From positions 1-64,000 of the IMG/VR virus record IMGVR_UViG_3300017991_003989: a stretch of 64,000 nucleotides of DNA; one strand, 5' to 3'. The position numbers and the translations under genes are program-made. The DNA comes from a virus. This document shows, piece by piece, positions 48,978 through 57,936 of this stretch (its first letter is position 1; each line of letters opens with the position of its first letter). The notes under the pieces are model-generated. The model saw only the letters and a program-made list of their open reading frames with translations. It searched no databases and was not told where the DNA came from.

Positions 48978-51900
48978 ATGGCTGACAGGATACCAGGTCT
49001 CGACAGGATAAAAAGAGCAGGAAGTCTTCTTAGGGACATCACTAACAGGATCGATAGCTTGCCAGTCGTCGCCGATCGTGCCACACGAACTGCAGGAAAG
49101 AATTTCAGCAGCCTGACGAGAAACATCGACGAGACCAACGACGCAGTACGGGGTCTCAGCAGGTCGATGGACAAGCTATCGACGGGACCGGGTCGGAACA
49201 TGATGGGAACGCTCAACAAGCTAGGCAAGGCCGTAACTTCGTTGGGCACTTCCATCATAGGCATGGGAATAAATCTCCTCATCGACGGCATTCAGCGTGT
49301 GTATGAGCTGAAGGAAAGATGGGCGAAGGTTACCGGCGCGATGCGCATGCAGATAGGCGGTCTCTCTGCGAATGTCAAGAGCGCCACTAAGCTCATGTCC
49401 AACTGGGAGGGGACGATGCACGGCCTAACCGGTCAGTTCGGCATTGGCTCGCAGATGGCCAATGAGTTCGCCTCGACTCTCGAGACGATGAACAAGCGCA
49501 TCATCGAGGGTTCGACTTTCATCGGCAAGGTCCTGGCTCGCGGTTTCAACCTCGGCGGCAAGGCGGCCGGCGAGCTCATGAGAGCGATGAGGTCCATCGG
49601 CGTCGATGGAAAAGCCACGACGGAGAACATGGCGAGGATGACGCAGCTTGCTGCGAAGTTCGAGGTGCCCGTCAATGCCGTAGCACAAGACCTTCACGAC
49701 GCCCGTGACATGATGGTGGCGTTCGGGAAGGATGGCGTGAAGTCGATGATACGCTCGTCCGTCTATCTTAGGCAGTTCAACATCGGTCTGAAGGACACTA
49801 ACAATCTGATGAATACGTTCGACAGGTTTGACAGTGCGACTGAGGCGACTGCGAAGCTGAACACCGCGTTTGGAACGACCATCAGCTCTCTCGACATGCT
49901 GCTCACTGACGATCCGGCGGAGCGCATAGAGAAGGTCAGGCAGCAGCTGTTGAGCCAGGGCAGGACTTACGAGACCATGACCCGTAAGCAGCGCATCTTC
50001 CTCGCAGAGACGATGGGTCTCGAGAACGAGCAGATTGCCATGCTCCTCGACAGGAACAAAGCTAACGTCTCGTTCCTAGACATGCAAGAGAAGGCAGCCA
50101 AGGCTGAAAAGAAGGAGATAAATGCAAAGAAGCTGATGCAGAAGCACCTGAGAGCGACTGCACAGACGATGTACTCCTTCAGCCAGGCGATGGACGAGAT
50201 AACAGTAGCCATTGCGAAGGCGCTTAGGCCTTTGCTTGAGGCATTGGGTCTCGTAAAGTCAAGCAAGAAAGAGTGGAAGGGATTCGCTAGCGTAATGCGC
50301 GGCGCAACAAACGTGTTCGTTCGCTTTTTCGAGGGATTGGCGAAGAGTCCGAAATGGATAAGCATGATGCAACGCCTCGCCGATGCGTTAAAGAGCGCCG
50401 CGAAGTGGATCGCGGGCTTGACCGTGAAGGACTTTTCTCAGTTCTTTGACGCTGCTGTCGGCGCGATGCAGAGGATTTTTACCTGGGTCAAGAGGATTGC
50501 CATTCTTTGGGCTGGCATGAGGATTGGCACTGCTGGGCTTGCATTTGCTGGTGCGGCGAAGGGGTTGCTGGGCGGCGCTGGTGGGGCGGTGAAGGGAATG
50601 GGTGGCGTCGCGGGAGTCGGTCTCGGCGTCGCGGGAGGTGCCATCGGCGGAGGTGCCATCGGCGGTCTCCTCGGCGGTAATACGACCGGCGGCAGCGTTG
50701 GTGGAGCGATAGGTGGCGGGGCTGGCGCGATGCTTGGTTCTGCATTCGGACCGCTTGGGCAGATGCTTGGAGGTGCCATCGGCACTGCGTTGGGAGGCGC
50801 AGTCGGTGCGGGCGTCCAGTTCATCGCAGGCAAGATAGGAGATATGGTCGATAGGGGCGCGGCCACAGGCCTGTCGTATTACGAGGGAGTTCTTGAGAAG
50901 GAAAAGAAAAAGAACGCGACAATCGAGAAGGAGATGGTCGCAACAGCAAGTAGGACGTCGGTTCTCAACAAGGTGATACACGCAGAGAGAGAGCACGAGT
51001 TGGGTGTGCTTAGGAGGCTAGCGGAACAGAACGAAGATAGGGTCGAGCTCATGGGCAACGAGCGTGAAGTCGTGCAGAGGCTTGTGAAGAATATGATATC
51101 TATGGGAGTAGAGACGGGTCTGACTGATGCTCAGATGAAAGAACTTTCGAAGCAGGGAGGGTCGCTGGTCCTTACAAAGACTATGCTCGATAAGTTATAC
51201 GGTTCGACTGAGAGACTGCATACCTCGACAAACAGTCTCGCTAATGAGATGCTCGAGGCTGCTGGAGCGGCGAAGGCGATGAGGGAAGCGCAGGCGAAGA
51301 AGGAGATTGCTGATATAGCAATTGCGCGTGAGGAGAACAGGAGAAAACGTGGCATTACAGAGCTCGAGGGGATGAAGGGCGGCGGCAGATACGCCGACAT
51401 CGCCAGGACACAGGGTTTTACTGCGGCACTGACGGAGATACGAAAGTCGGGGCCCATGCAGGAAATGCAGACGCTTCAGAGTAGCATCTTGAACAGGGAA
51501 AAACGTGGGCTAGCGTCGCCGCAAGACAAAAAGCGTCTAGAGCATTTGAAGAGACAGCATTCTGGATTGCTGAAGATGGAAGAAACGTTGATGAAGTTTT
51601 CTCGCTCTGATAAGGAACTTCTCAGGCTACGACGCGATCAGATGTCTGTCGAGGGAACGATACTTAGGCAAAATGAGCTTAAGGCAAGGCTGACGATGCT
51701 TGGGATAGCTGATGCAGACGCGATGCAGAGAGTGCAGGCGAAGTTGGGTGGCGCATCTGAGACGTTGATGAGCGGGGAAGAGCAAAAGATATATGAGGGA
51801 TTACTTGACATTAAGAGAGCGCGTGTCAAGGCGAGAGCACAATCATCTGTTACCATTCGCGGTAACGATGGCAGGCCGATGAACCTCGCGAGTGGGGCTA

Positions 51901-52016
51901 CTGGAGCCGGCGGAGGACAGGGAGGTCCTATTCAAGTCGTAGCAGGTGACGTATATCTTGATGGTGATAAAGTGGGTAGAACTCAGGTCAAATGGTCTGC
52001 AGCAGGAGCAAGCTAA
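48978..52016 (+). CDS. Tape measure protein
   Basis: A 1012-residue tail-length protein. The N-terminal 500 residues are helical and coiled-coil (SLTRNIDETNDAVRGLSRSM ... MARMTQLAAKFEVPVNAVAQ). About 505-620 is a hydrophobic Gly/Ala-rich stretch (IGGGAIGGLLGGNTTGGSVG) typical of tape measures and likely membrane-active on ejection. About 640-960 is again coiled coil. The C-terminus is a short beta element (IQVVAGDVYLDGDKVGRTQV) like that which docks tape measures to the tube or hub. It follows the chaperone genes, as expected. No peptidase domain seen. Confidence 0.87.
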   Translation: MADRIPGLDRIKRAGSLLRDITNRIDSLPVVADRATRTAGKNFSSLTRNIDETNDAVRGLSRSMDKLSTGPGRNMMGTLNKLGKAVTSLGTSIIGMGINLLIDGIQRVYELKERWAKVTGAMRMQIGGLSANVKSATKLMSNWEGTMHGLTGQFGIGSQMANEFASTLETMNKRIIEGSTFIGKVLARGFNLGGKAAGELMRAMRSIGVDGKATTENMARMTQLAAKFEVPVNAVAQDLHDARDMMVAFGKDGVKSMIRSSVYLRQFNIGLKDTNNLMNTFDRFDSATEATAKLNTAFGTTISSLDMLLTDDPAERIEKVRQQLLSQGRTYETMTRKQRIFLAETMGLENEQIAMLLDRNKANVSFLDMQEKAAKAEKKEINAKKLMQKHLRATAQTMYSFSQAMDEITVAIAKALRPLLEALGLVKSSKKEWKGFASVMRGATNVFVRFFEGLAKSPKWISMMQRLADALKSAAKWIAGLTVKDFSQFFDAAVGAMQRIFTWVKRIAILWAGMRIGTAGLAFAGAAKGLLGGAGGAVKGMGGVAGVGLGVAGGAIGGGAIGGLLGGNTTGGSVGGAIGGGAGAMLGSAFGPLGQMLGGAIGTALGGAVGAGVQFIAGKIGDMVDRGAATGLSYYEGVLEKEKKKNATIEKEMVATASRTSVLNKVIHAEREHELGVLRRLAEQNEDRVELMGNEREVVQRLVKNMISMGVETGLTDAQMKELSKQGGSLVLTKTMLDKLYGSTERLHTSTNSLANEMLEAAGAAKAMREAQAKKEIADIAIAREENRRKRGITELEGMKGGGRYADIARTQGFTAALTEIRKSGPMQEMQTLQSSILNREKRGLASPQDKKRLEHLKRQHSGLLKMEETLMKFSRSDKELLRLRRDQMSVEGTILRQNELKARLTMLGIADADAMQRVQAKLGGASETLMSGEEQKIYEGLLDIKRARVKARAQSSVTIRGNDGRPMNLASGATGAGGGQGGPIQVVAGDVYLDGDKVGRTQVKWSAAGAS

Positions 52017-53383
52017 TGGCACAAAGAGATGAAGGACTGGGCGCCGACTTCAAGAGAAACGCCAGAGAAGCGGCTGGAAGGAACAGGAGAATAGAGCTCG
52101 ATGCAACGAGGGGAGACCTAGGTGCTGCCGATGACGTCCAGAAGATTGCTCATGAGGGTGATGCCACCGTCCAGAAGACGCTTGCAGATGTTTCCGAGAG
52201 GATAATGGATGCGCTCGATGCTGTTCCTGTGTTGGGAGATGCTGTGAATGTCGGTGTGAGTGTTGGTAAGCTTGGCGGCGTGTCGACGGCTACGGGAAGA
52301 GCAACGCTTACAGGTCTATTCGATGAGGCAAATCTGAGCTTTGCGGCTCTAGCCCGCCCGCTGAATGAAGACCTCAGAAAGTCTGACGCGCGTATGAGGA
52401 AAAACATAATCATAGATGATGAGCTCGCCGGAACGCAACAGTCGAGAGCGTTCTTTTTCGATCAACATCACACGCCAATGCAATTTCCTGGCGAGCAGAA
52501 GGACGGTTCTTTTCTAACGAAGAACCCAGCGCAGGGTCCACCCGTCGATGATGATGACGCGTATGTCCCTCTTTCATTTACTGACGTGAGACCCGTGGGT
52601 TCTGACAATACTTTTAGGTCGGTGTATTTCAGACCGTTCATAACATCGCTTACGGAGGAGTTTACTCCGGAATATGACAAGAAGACTTATTACGGTAGGT
52701 CCGATCAAGTTGCTACGTATATGAGCACGATGAGAACGGTGTTCTTGGGATTCGAAATACATGCGTTCAGTCCGACAGACTTAGAGTTAATTTATAAGAA
52801 ATTGAATTGGCTATCGTCGATGGTCTACCCGCAATACGGAAGTAACATGCTCATGAATGCGGGACCAGTCTTGCGCATGAGAGTCGGTGATGTAATAAGC
52901 AGCAGAGATAAGATGGGTCTGCCAGGTGTGATAGACAGTCTCAGCTACGATTACAGCGATAGCATCTGGGAGGTAGACAGAGACCACAAGGCGCCAAGAA
53001 CAATAAAGGTTGCAATCTCATTTCACATTCTTCATGATGTCGTCATCGGAAGAGGAGAAGACGGAGACTTCGGCGGCATCGGATATGTCAACGGTGAGGG
53101 TAAGTATACTCTTGATAATGGAGGTATCGCAGCACGGTACGACGTAGATGAGCGAGCAACATCTAACAAAGTTTTTAAGCAAGCTGAAAGCTTTCGAGGA
53201 TACGGTGATATCACACCTGAAGAAAAGGGAGCAATCGGTGCCCGTGGAAATAATTTAGGACTGTCATCGGAGCAATTAGGATTTGGTCCAACATTAGAAG
53301 AAGCTGAGCGTGCTCCGCACGGCGCTGCAGGTCCAAAAGAGCTTGAGCTGCGGACGATAGACAATCTTAGAGGGATAGGATAA
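52016..53383 (+). CDS. Baseplate / tail tube initiator-like structural protein
   Basis: A 455-residue protein. ATG 52016 shares a base with the tape-measure stop (TAATG); the frame is open slightly upstream without support. After a helical N-terminus comes a family-specific core: YYGRSDQVATYMSTMRTVFL, LGFEIHAFSPTDLELIYKKL, NWLSSMVYPQYGSNMLMNAG, then RVGDVISSRDKMGLPGVIDS and LSYDYSDSIWEVD. I recognise this core from T4-like environmental phages, where the gene lies just before the gp53-like gene. The pattern of a tube-like barrel suggests a tube-baseplate junction protein (gp48/gp54 role). The C-terminal 100 residues are low-complexity. Confidence 0.62.
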   Translation: MAQRDEGLGADFKRNAREAAGRNRRIELDATRGDLGAADDVQKIAHEGDATVQKTLADVSERIMDALDAVPVLGDAVNVGVSVGKLGGVSTATGRATLTGLFDEANLSFAALARPLNEDLRKSDARMRKNIIIDDELAGTQQSRAFFFDQHHTPMQFPGEQKDGSFLTKNPAQGPPVDDDDAYVPLSFTDVRPVGSDNTFRSVYFRPFITSLTEEFTPEYDKKTYYGRSDQVATYMSTMRTVFLGFEIHAFSPTDLELIYKKLNWLSSMVYPQYGSNMLMNAGPVLRMRVGDVISSRDKMGLPGVIDSLSYDYSDSIWEVDRDHKAPRTIKVAISFHILHDVVIGRGEDGDFGGIGYVNGEGKYTLDNGGIAARYDVDERATSNKVFKQAESFRGYGDITPEEKGAIGARGNNLGLSSEQLGFGPTLEEAERAPHGAAGPKELELRTIDNLRGIG

Positions 53384-53384
53384 G

Positions 53385-53678
53385 ATGGCGAGAAGCAGAT
53401 ATAGCAGGCTCGATGTGATAGATGGCGATCATTATGAGACATTTACTCTAGATCAGACAAACATGTTCAGAGAGCCAGACACATTTTCAGGTGTTAAGAC
53501 GAGAGAATATGTCGTAAAGCGTGGAGACAGATTGGACCACCTTGCAGCGAGGTTTCTAAATGATGACAAATATTGGTGGGTGATAGCGTTGGTAAGCAAC
53601 ATATCAGTTCCATTTCTTACTCCGAGGCAGAAAATAAGAATACCATTGGATGTGAATGACGTTTTAGATAGGCTGTGA
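53385..53678 (+). CDS. 53: LysM-like baseplate wedge protein (gp53-like)
   Basis: A 97-residue protein with the gp53/LysM-type core: REYVVKRGDRLDHLAARFLN, DDKYWWVIALVSNI and TPRQKIRIPLDVNDVL. The GD-x-L-x-x-LA-x-x-x-x-x-D-x-x-x-W-x-x-I pattern is the signature of gp53-like wedge proteins and P2 gpX. It stabilises the baseplate centre around the hub. It starts 1 base after the previous stop and ends 3 bases before the next gene. Confidence 0.82.
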   Translation: MARSRYSRLDVIDGDHYETFTLDQTNMFREPDTFSGVKTREYVVKRGDRLDHLAARFLNDDKYWWVIALVSNISVPFLTPRQKIRIPLDVNDVLDRL

Positions 53679-53681
53679 TGC

Positions 53682-55451
53682 ATGGCAAAGTTCCAGACAG
53701 GAAACGATATTGACGTATCACTGAGAAGCTCGCAGAAAACTGTTGAGCTTTTGCAGACGATAACGCCAGCAGACATCGCTCAGTCTGTTCCATTTCTAAA
53801 AATAACGAGGATCGACCCACAGACGAGTGAACCGATGGGAGGGGTGCCAATTCTGAATGCGTTTTTTCAAAAACCACCGGAGTTCGGCATGCCGGCGGGA
53901 GATAGGAGATACGGAGAGAGACCTCCTGTATCGATAGAAAAGTTTGTCGTAAGGACGAAACAGAATCTCGGCGTCATTATCCACGAAGAGGTTGAGCTGG
54001 ACATTGTGGCGCATAGGCCGGGCGCAATATTCAATGATGATGACAGCGTGTGGAATTCAATACTGGTCCCCGGCGCTTTACACTTTGCTGAGTATGGATG
54101 GGCTGGGACATCGAAGAATGACCTAATAAATGGTTCCGGTTTTGATGATGAGGGAACGACGGGAAACTTGAGAGTTCTCGTTCCGTCGAGGAAGACAATT
54201 CTATTTGAGACGTATTACTATACATTTAGCATAAAACAGACTGGCGAGATAGTAATAAAAGTAAAGGCGTATAACATAGGTGATTACATGCTTAGAAGGA
54301 TGCGTTTGTCTGAGACTGACCTCCTCGAGAGCGATGTTCCTGGACAGCTGCCTAGGCGTGTGGAGAGAGACAGCAACACAGATCACGAGATACGTGGCGC
54401 GATACAGGCTGCGCTCAATGACAAGAAGTCATTTAATCCGAAGAAATATAAGAAGAGCAAGGAAACTGCGAAGTTATCAGATATACTTGATATCTTTGCA
54501 GCAAATACAATTAGTAGAACGGCGAGAGCATGGGGTTATGATGACGTTGAGCTCGTCATAGGAAATTTCAATCCACTTACACCGACAACGACGAAGAAAT
54601 ATGGCGCGAAGAAAGTGAGTTCAATCGGAGATTTCGAGATACCGCTGTTCGACGTGATGAATATAATTTCCAAGTTCGTGAGGAGAGGTTCGAGCCCGGG
54701 ATTGAGGGCAATAATGACGCAGTTTTTCAGCGTTTGCAATAGGCAAGATGCGTGGAAAGCGTCGGTCATATCGCTTGGCGAAAAGTCATTCACAAGCCTC
54801 AAGCCCAACGTCATGGTTCGTATTGGCGATAAAAATGTGAAGGGCAAGAAGATAATGCGGATAGCAATCTTCGATAATAATAAGGAATTCACACGCTTTA
54901 TCGAGGTTGGCACAAGCAAGATAGATGCTACAACGTTGACGAAGGAGAAGGTGCGGAAGCTTATGGCTAACGCAAACGTTCCTATGATAGAGTTCGGCAA
55001 CGCTCTCTCTTTCATCAAGGATGCAAATTTCGAGGTCCTTCTAGACAATCAGCTTCAGGCGCAGCTCATCGAAGCTGCGCACTTAAAGTCGAAAAGCAGA
55101 GAAGAGATAGTCTCAAAGACCGATGCTGAAGCAAGGAAGGACCTTCCAGATAAGTTCCACTATATTTGGTCGAGTGCACTGAAGGGTAATGTCACTATGC
55201 TTGGCAACTTCGCCTTCGACGTATTCTCATATCTTTGGCTTGACTTCGATACTCCCATTTGGAACGGAGCATTCGTCATTAGACAAAGAGAAGATGTGAT
55301 AACGTCGGGAGGCTTTGAGACTGTCATGGAGCTTTATAGCGAAGGCGGTGACCCGATGGGCGTAAGAAAGAGCCGCGACTTGAGGACTGAAGCGAAAAAG
55401 AAAGAGGATGAACGAGCCAAGAGAAAACGTGCTAGAAGAAAGAAAAAATAG
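53682..55451 (+). CDS. Baseplate hub/spike-region protein
   Basis: A 589-residue protein. Features are an N-terminal FLKITRIDPQTSEPMGGVPI beta region, a Trp/Gly-rich patch (PGALHFAEYGWAG), FETYYYTFSIKQTGEIVIKV, a helical middle and the C-terminal GNVTMLGNFAFDVFSYLWLD, IRQREDVITSGGFETVMELY. The last piece (SGGF.T.MEL) is typical of baseplate hub proteins of the gp27/gpD class. It ends in a very basic tail (RAKRKRARRKKK). It closes the baseplate block. A hub role is inferred from position and the C-terminal motif. Confidence 0.6.
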   Translation: MAKFQTGNDIDVSLRSSQKTVELLQTITPADIAQSVPFLKITRIDPQTSEPMGGVPILNAFFQKPPEFGMPAGDRRYGERPPVSIEKFVVRTKQNLGVIIHEEVELDIVAHRPGAIFNDDDSVWNSILVPGALHFAEYGWAGTSKNDLINGSGFDDEGTTGNLRVLVPSRKTILFETYYYTFSIKQTGEIVIKVKAYNIGDYMLRRMRLSETDLLESDVPGQLPRRVERDSNTDHEIRGAIQAALNDKKSFNPKKYKKSKETAKLSDILDIFAANTISRTARAWGYDDVELVIGNFNPLTPTTTKKYGAKKVSSIGDFEIPLFDVMNIISKFVRRGSSPGLRAIMTQFFSVCNRQDAWKASVISLGEKSFTSLKPNVMVRIGDKNVKGKKIMRIAIFDNNKEFTRFIEVGTSKIDATTLTKEKVRKLMANANVPMIEFGNALSFIKDANFEVLLDNQLQAQLIEAAHLKSKSREEIVSKTDAEARKDLPDKFHYIWSSALKGNVTMLGNFAFDVFSYLWLDFDTPIWNGAFVIRQREDVITSGGFETVMELYSEGGDPMGVRKSRDLRTEAKKKEDERAKRKRARRKKK

Positions 55452-55535
55452 AACGCTGTCATTCTTTGAGCAAATGCTATTACAAGATAAATAGTAGATA
55501 TAATTAATATCAAATGGGAGAAGGCATGTGCCATA

Positions 55536-57005
55536 ATGGAGTTGATGATGTCTCTGGACGACCTGAAGGAAAGAGCTGCTGGCTCTGGCTTCGTGTTCGA
55601 GGCCATCAAGGATGACACAGGTGTCAAGGGCATATCACTGTCTTTCCATCAAGGGACGGGCCTCGATCATTTTTACGTTCTGAACGACGACTACGAGAAA
55701 TTTCGTTCGTTCATCACTGATGTATTCTCGCATTCACACATGAAAGTGTGTTTTGATATTCGAGATGTAATCAGCCTTGGCATTGAGCTGAAGGGATATT
55801 GCGACGTCATGGCAGTATCGACGATGATGGCCGAGGAAAACCATGTGAGAGCGGTGAATTCGGTCATCAAAGAGTGTGACATAGAGGAGTTCGAACGCAG
55901 TAGGAAAAGGCTGAGCTCACACGTGAAAGCATGCAAGACAGCGAAGATAGATCTCAGCAAGCATTCACTTATCGACGTGGTTCCTAGCAAGCTAATGATG
56001 AGCCTCTATCGTTTGAAGAACGAGATGACGTGGGAGCTCTACGGCAAGTTGCCGGAGCACGAGCTCGACAGGTTCAAGAATGTAATTTACGGCAGGTTGG
56101 CGTCTCTTTTCAAGATAGAGAAGAGCCGCGTCAGCGTAAATCCTGTCGATTATGTTGAGGGTGAAGTCGGAGATAGGAGGTTCATTGAGGACCTAAAGAG
56201 AAGGTCATACGATGGGTTCGTCGATGTGAGATACGGGACGGTCTTTAAGAAGACCGGGCGTGTGCATCCGAAGAAAAGTTTTTGGAACTGCATGAACATA
56301 CCGAACACTTACGTTAGACGTTCGATAGTGAGTGGATGGGACGGTGGCGTCATCGCCAGGATGGACCTTAACGCAGCAGACTACAGGTGCATTATGGCAT
56401 CGACCGATGATGAAGAGCTAAACATGCTCTACTCAGAAGACATGGATTTCCACGACAGAACAGCTGAGCTGTTGTTCGGTTTGGGTAGGTCCAATCAGAC
56501 GAGAAGAAGAGTGGTGAAGGACATCACTTACATGATGCTGTATGGAGGGTCGGACGAAGTATTGATGAAGAAGACTGGTCTCAGTCGTGAGATGCTTGAG
56601 GGCACGCTTAAGAGGCTCGACGAATATGTAGCACCGCTTGTTGAGTTCAAAGAGATGCTATTCGAGAAGTCGATGGTAGCGGGATACGTGGAGAACCCGG
56701 CCGGCCTTAGGATGAAGTTGGCGGGCGATGAGCACATGGGAAAGGTGTTGGCGTGGTACGCGCAGAGCTGCGCCAATGAGGTGTTCTTCGATGGGGTTGC
56801 CGCTGTGCTAAGAGAGCTCGAAAGCTCCCTCGCGCTCTTCACCGTCCATGACGAGCTAGTTATCGACGTCCATCCTGATGAGATATCGAAGCTGAATGAG
56901 CTCAAGGAAGCGATGGAGCTTGGGTCGTCGGCTCTGTTCGGCGTCAGGATGAGGTCGAGCTTAGATGTGGGACCTAACTACTGGGAGATGAAGAGATGGA
57001 GCTGA
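55536..57005 (+). CDS. Family A DNA polymerase (short, exonuclease-degenerate)
   Basis: A 489-residue polymerase I-type enzyme. Motif A is RMDLNAADYRCIMAS (about 275-288; Asp keeps the metal site, the usual Glu of SQIELR is Asp here). Motif B is RRVVKDITYMMLYGGS (about 322-338, R-x3-K ... YGG). Motif C is LFTVHDELVIDV (about 434-445). No 5' nuclease domain. The N-terminal ~130 residues vaguely follow a 3'-5' exonuclease domain (VKGISLSFHQG; VCFDIRDVISLGIELKG, then a D-x-M) but the first DxE motif is missing, so proofreading is doubtful. T4 uses a family B polymerase, so this differs. ATG 55536 is given; GGAG at 55538 fits ATG 55548 better. Confidence 0.9.
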   Translation: MELMMSLDDLKERAAGSGFVFEAIKDDTGVKGISLSFHQGTGLDHFYVLNDDYEKFRSFITDVFSHSHMKVCFDIRDVISLGIELKGYCDVMAVSTMMAEENHVRAVNSVIKECDIEEFERSRKRLSSHVKACKTAKIDLSKHSLIDVVPSKLMMSLYRLKNEMTWELYGKLPEHELDRFKNVIYGRLASLFKIEKSRVSVNPVDYVEGEVGDRRFIEDLKRRSYDGFVDVRYGTVFKKTGRVHPKKSFWNCMNIPNTYVRRSIVSGWDGGVIARMDLNAADYRCIMASTDDEELNMLYSEDMDFHDRTAELLFGLGRSNQTRRRVVKDITYMMLYGGSDEVLMKKTGLSREMLEGTLKRLDEYVAPLVEFKEMLFEKSMVAGYVENPAGLRMKLAGDEHMGKVLAWYAQSCANEVFFDGVAAVLRELESSLALFTVHDELVIDVHPDEISKLNELKEAMELGSSALFGVRMRSSLDVGPNYWEMKRWS

Positions 57006-57304
57006 GCAAGGAAAATTTGGTTAAGCAGGGCACGACGATGGTCAAGCTAATGGGTCAAGAGATTGAGGTCAGGTATAGGCTTCACAAAGAATTTGCTCCG
57101 AACCCCGACGATCCTGCTGGCAATCCGGTCGAGCTGTGGTATCTTTACGTTCCGAGATGCAACACGTGTTACATGGACCATTCTGAAGAACGGGTTTTCG
57201 AGGACATGCATGCGTGCTTTCAGGAGGATTTCATTCTTTATACTGCAAAGAGACTGAACGAGGAACGTGAAAAAAGAGAGAAGGAAGAGAATGACGAAAG
57301 CTGA
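56996..57304 (+). CDS. Small protein, possible metal site, unknown
   Basis: A 102-residue protein overlapping the polymerase by 10 bases and the HD gene by 14. Beta-rich start (MVKLMGQEIEVRYRLHKEF), a central VPRCNTCYMDHSE with CxxC and nearby His/Asp, later HACFQEDF, and a charged helical tail (RLNEEREKREKEEND). A small polymerase-associated or zinc-binding protein is possible. No family recognised. Confidence 0.5.
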   Translation: MELSKENLVKQGTTMVKLMGQEIEVRYRLHKEFAPNPDDPAGNPVELWYLYVPRCNTCYMDHSEERVFEDMHACFQEDFILYTAKRLNEEREKREKEENDES

Positions 57305-57878
57305 GAAGAACATTGAGCGCGTCCAGAAACTGATAAAGACGTTTCCTGACGACAGGTATGATCGTGTCCAGCATATGATGGATACGAAAATCGGCGAATA
57401 CTATTTTACGGCGCCCGCCAGCTCCAGGGAGAGCCATCACTGTGCCTGGCCTGGTGGCCTGGTGGAGCACTCATTGAACGTCGTGGCGAGCCTCTGGCGC
57501 CTGGCAAAGGACCTATGTCCCGACAGGTGGCCGAAGCACAAATTGGCATTTGTGGGGCTATTTCACGACCTGGGAAAGGTCGGCGACGGAGAGGTAGAGA
57601 GATACGTTCCTCATCCCTCCCAGTGGCACCGCGAGAGGGGGAACATCTACGAGATAAACCCCGAGATGCCGTTCATGGAGCATGCTGACGGAAGCATCTA
57701 CATCCTGCAGAAATACGGTGTGACGCTGGATTTTGATGAGTATGTAGCCATCAGGACGCATGACGGGCAGTATCACCCGAACAACACGAGCTACAAGATG
57801 AGAGAGCCTGACCTTAGCCTTCTCTTGCACTGGTCGGACATGTGGTCTTGCAAACAGGAGAAAAAGGGAGGACTGTAG
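57291..57878 (+). CDS. HD-domain phosphohydrolase
   Basis: A 195-residue HD-superfamily enzyme. ATG 57291 has a perfect GGAAGAGA site and is preferred to GTG 57267. The metal-binding set is visible: GGLVEHSLNVV (H60), LFHDLGKVGD (H92, D93) and LHWSDMWS (D183), with extra H131 and H157. Enzymes of this type hydrolyse nucleotides or phosphoesters; a 5'-nucleotidase/dNTPase role in nucleotide pools fits its coupling to a DNA polymerase gene through the small gene between. Substrate cannot be deduced. The pair family A polymerase + HD phosphohydrolase also occurs in phages with modified purines, see findings. Confidence 0.82.
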   Translation: MTKAEKNIERVQKLIKTFPDDRYDRVQHMMDTKIGEYYFTAPASSRESHHCAWPGGLVEHSLNVVASLWRLAKDLCPDRWPKHKLAFVGLFHDLGKVGDGEVERYVPHPSQWHRERGNIYEINPEMPFMEHADGSIYILQKYGVTLDFDEYVAIRTHDGQYHPNNTSYKMREPDLSLLLHWSDMWSCKQEKKGGL

Positions 57879-57896
57879 GAAAGGTCCCACGCGAGG

Positions 57897-57903
57897 ATAT
57901 TTA
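57897..57903 (+). promoter_or_regulatory. Candidate promoter box ATATTTA with shared CACGCGAGG
   Basis: In the gap before the 57937 gene. The preceding CACGCGAGG (57888-57896) also precedes an ATATTTA box before the portal gene (box at 21225-21231), making these two sites the longest non-coding match noticed. Confidence 0.4.
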
Positions 57904-57936
57904 GAACAAAGATTTCCACCCATGGGAAGTGATATC

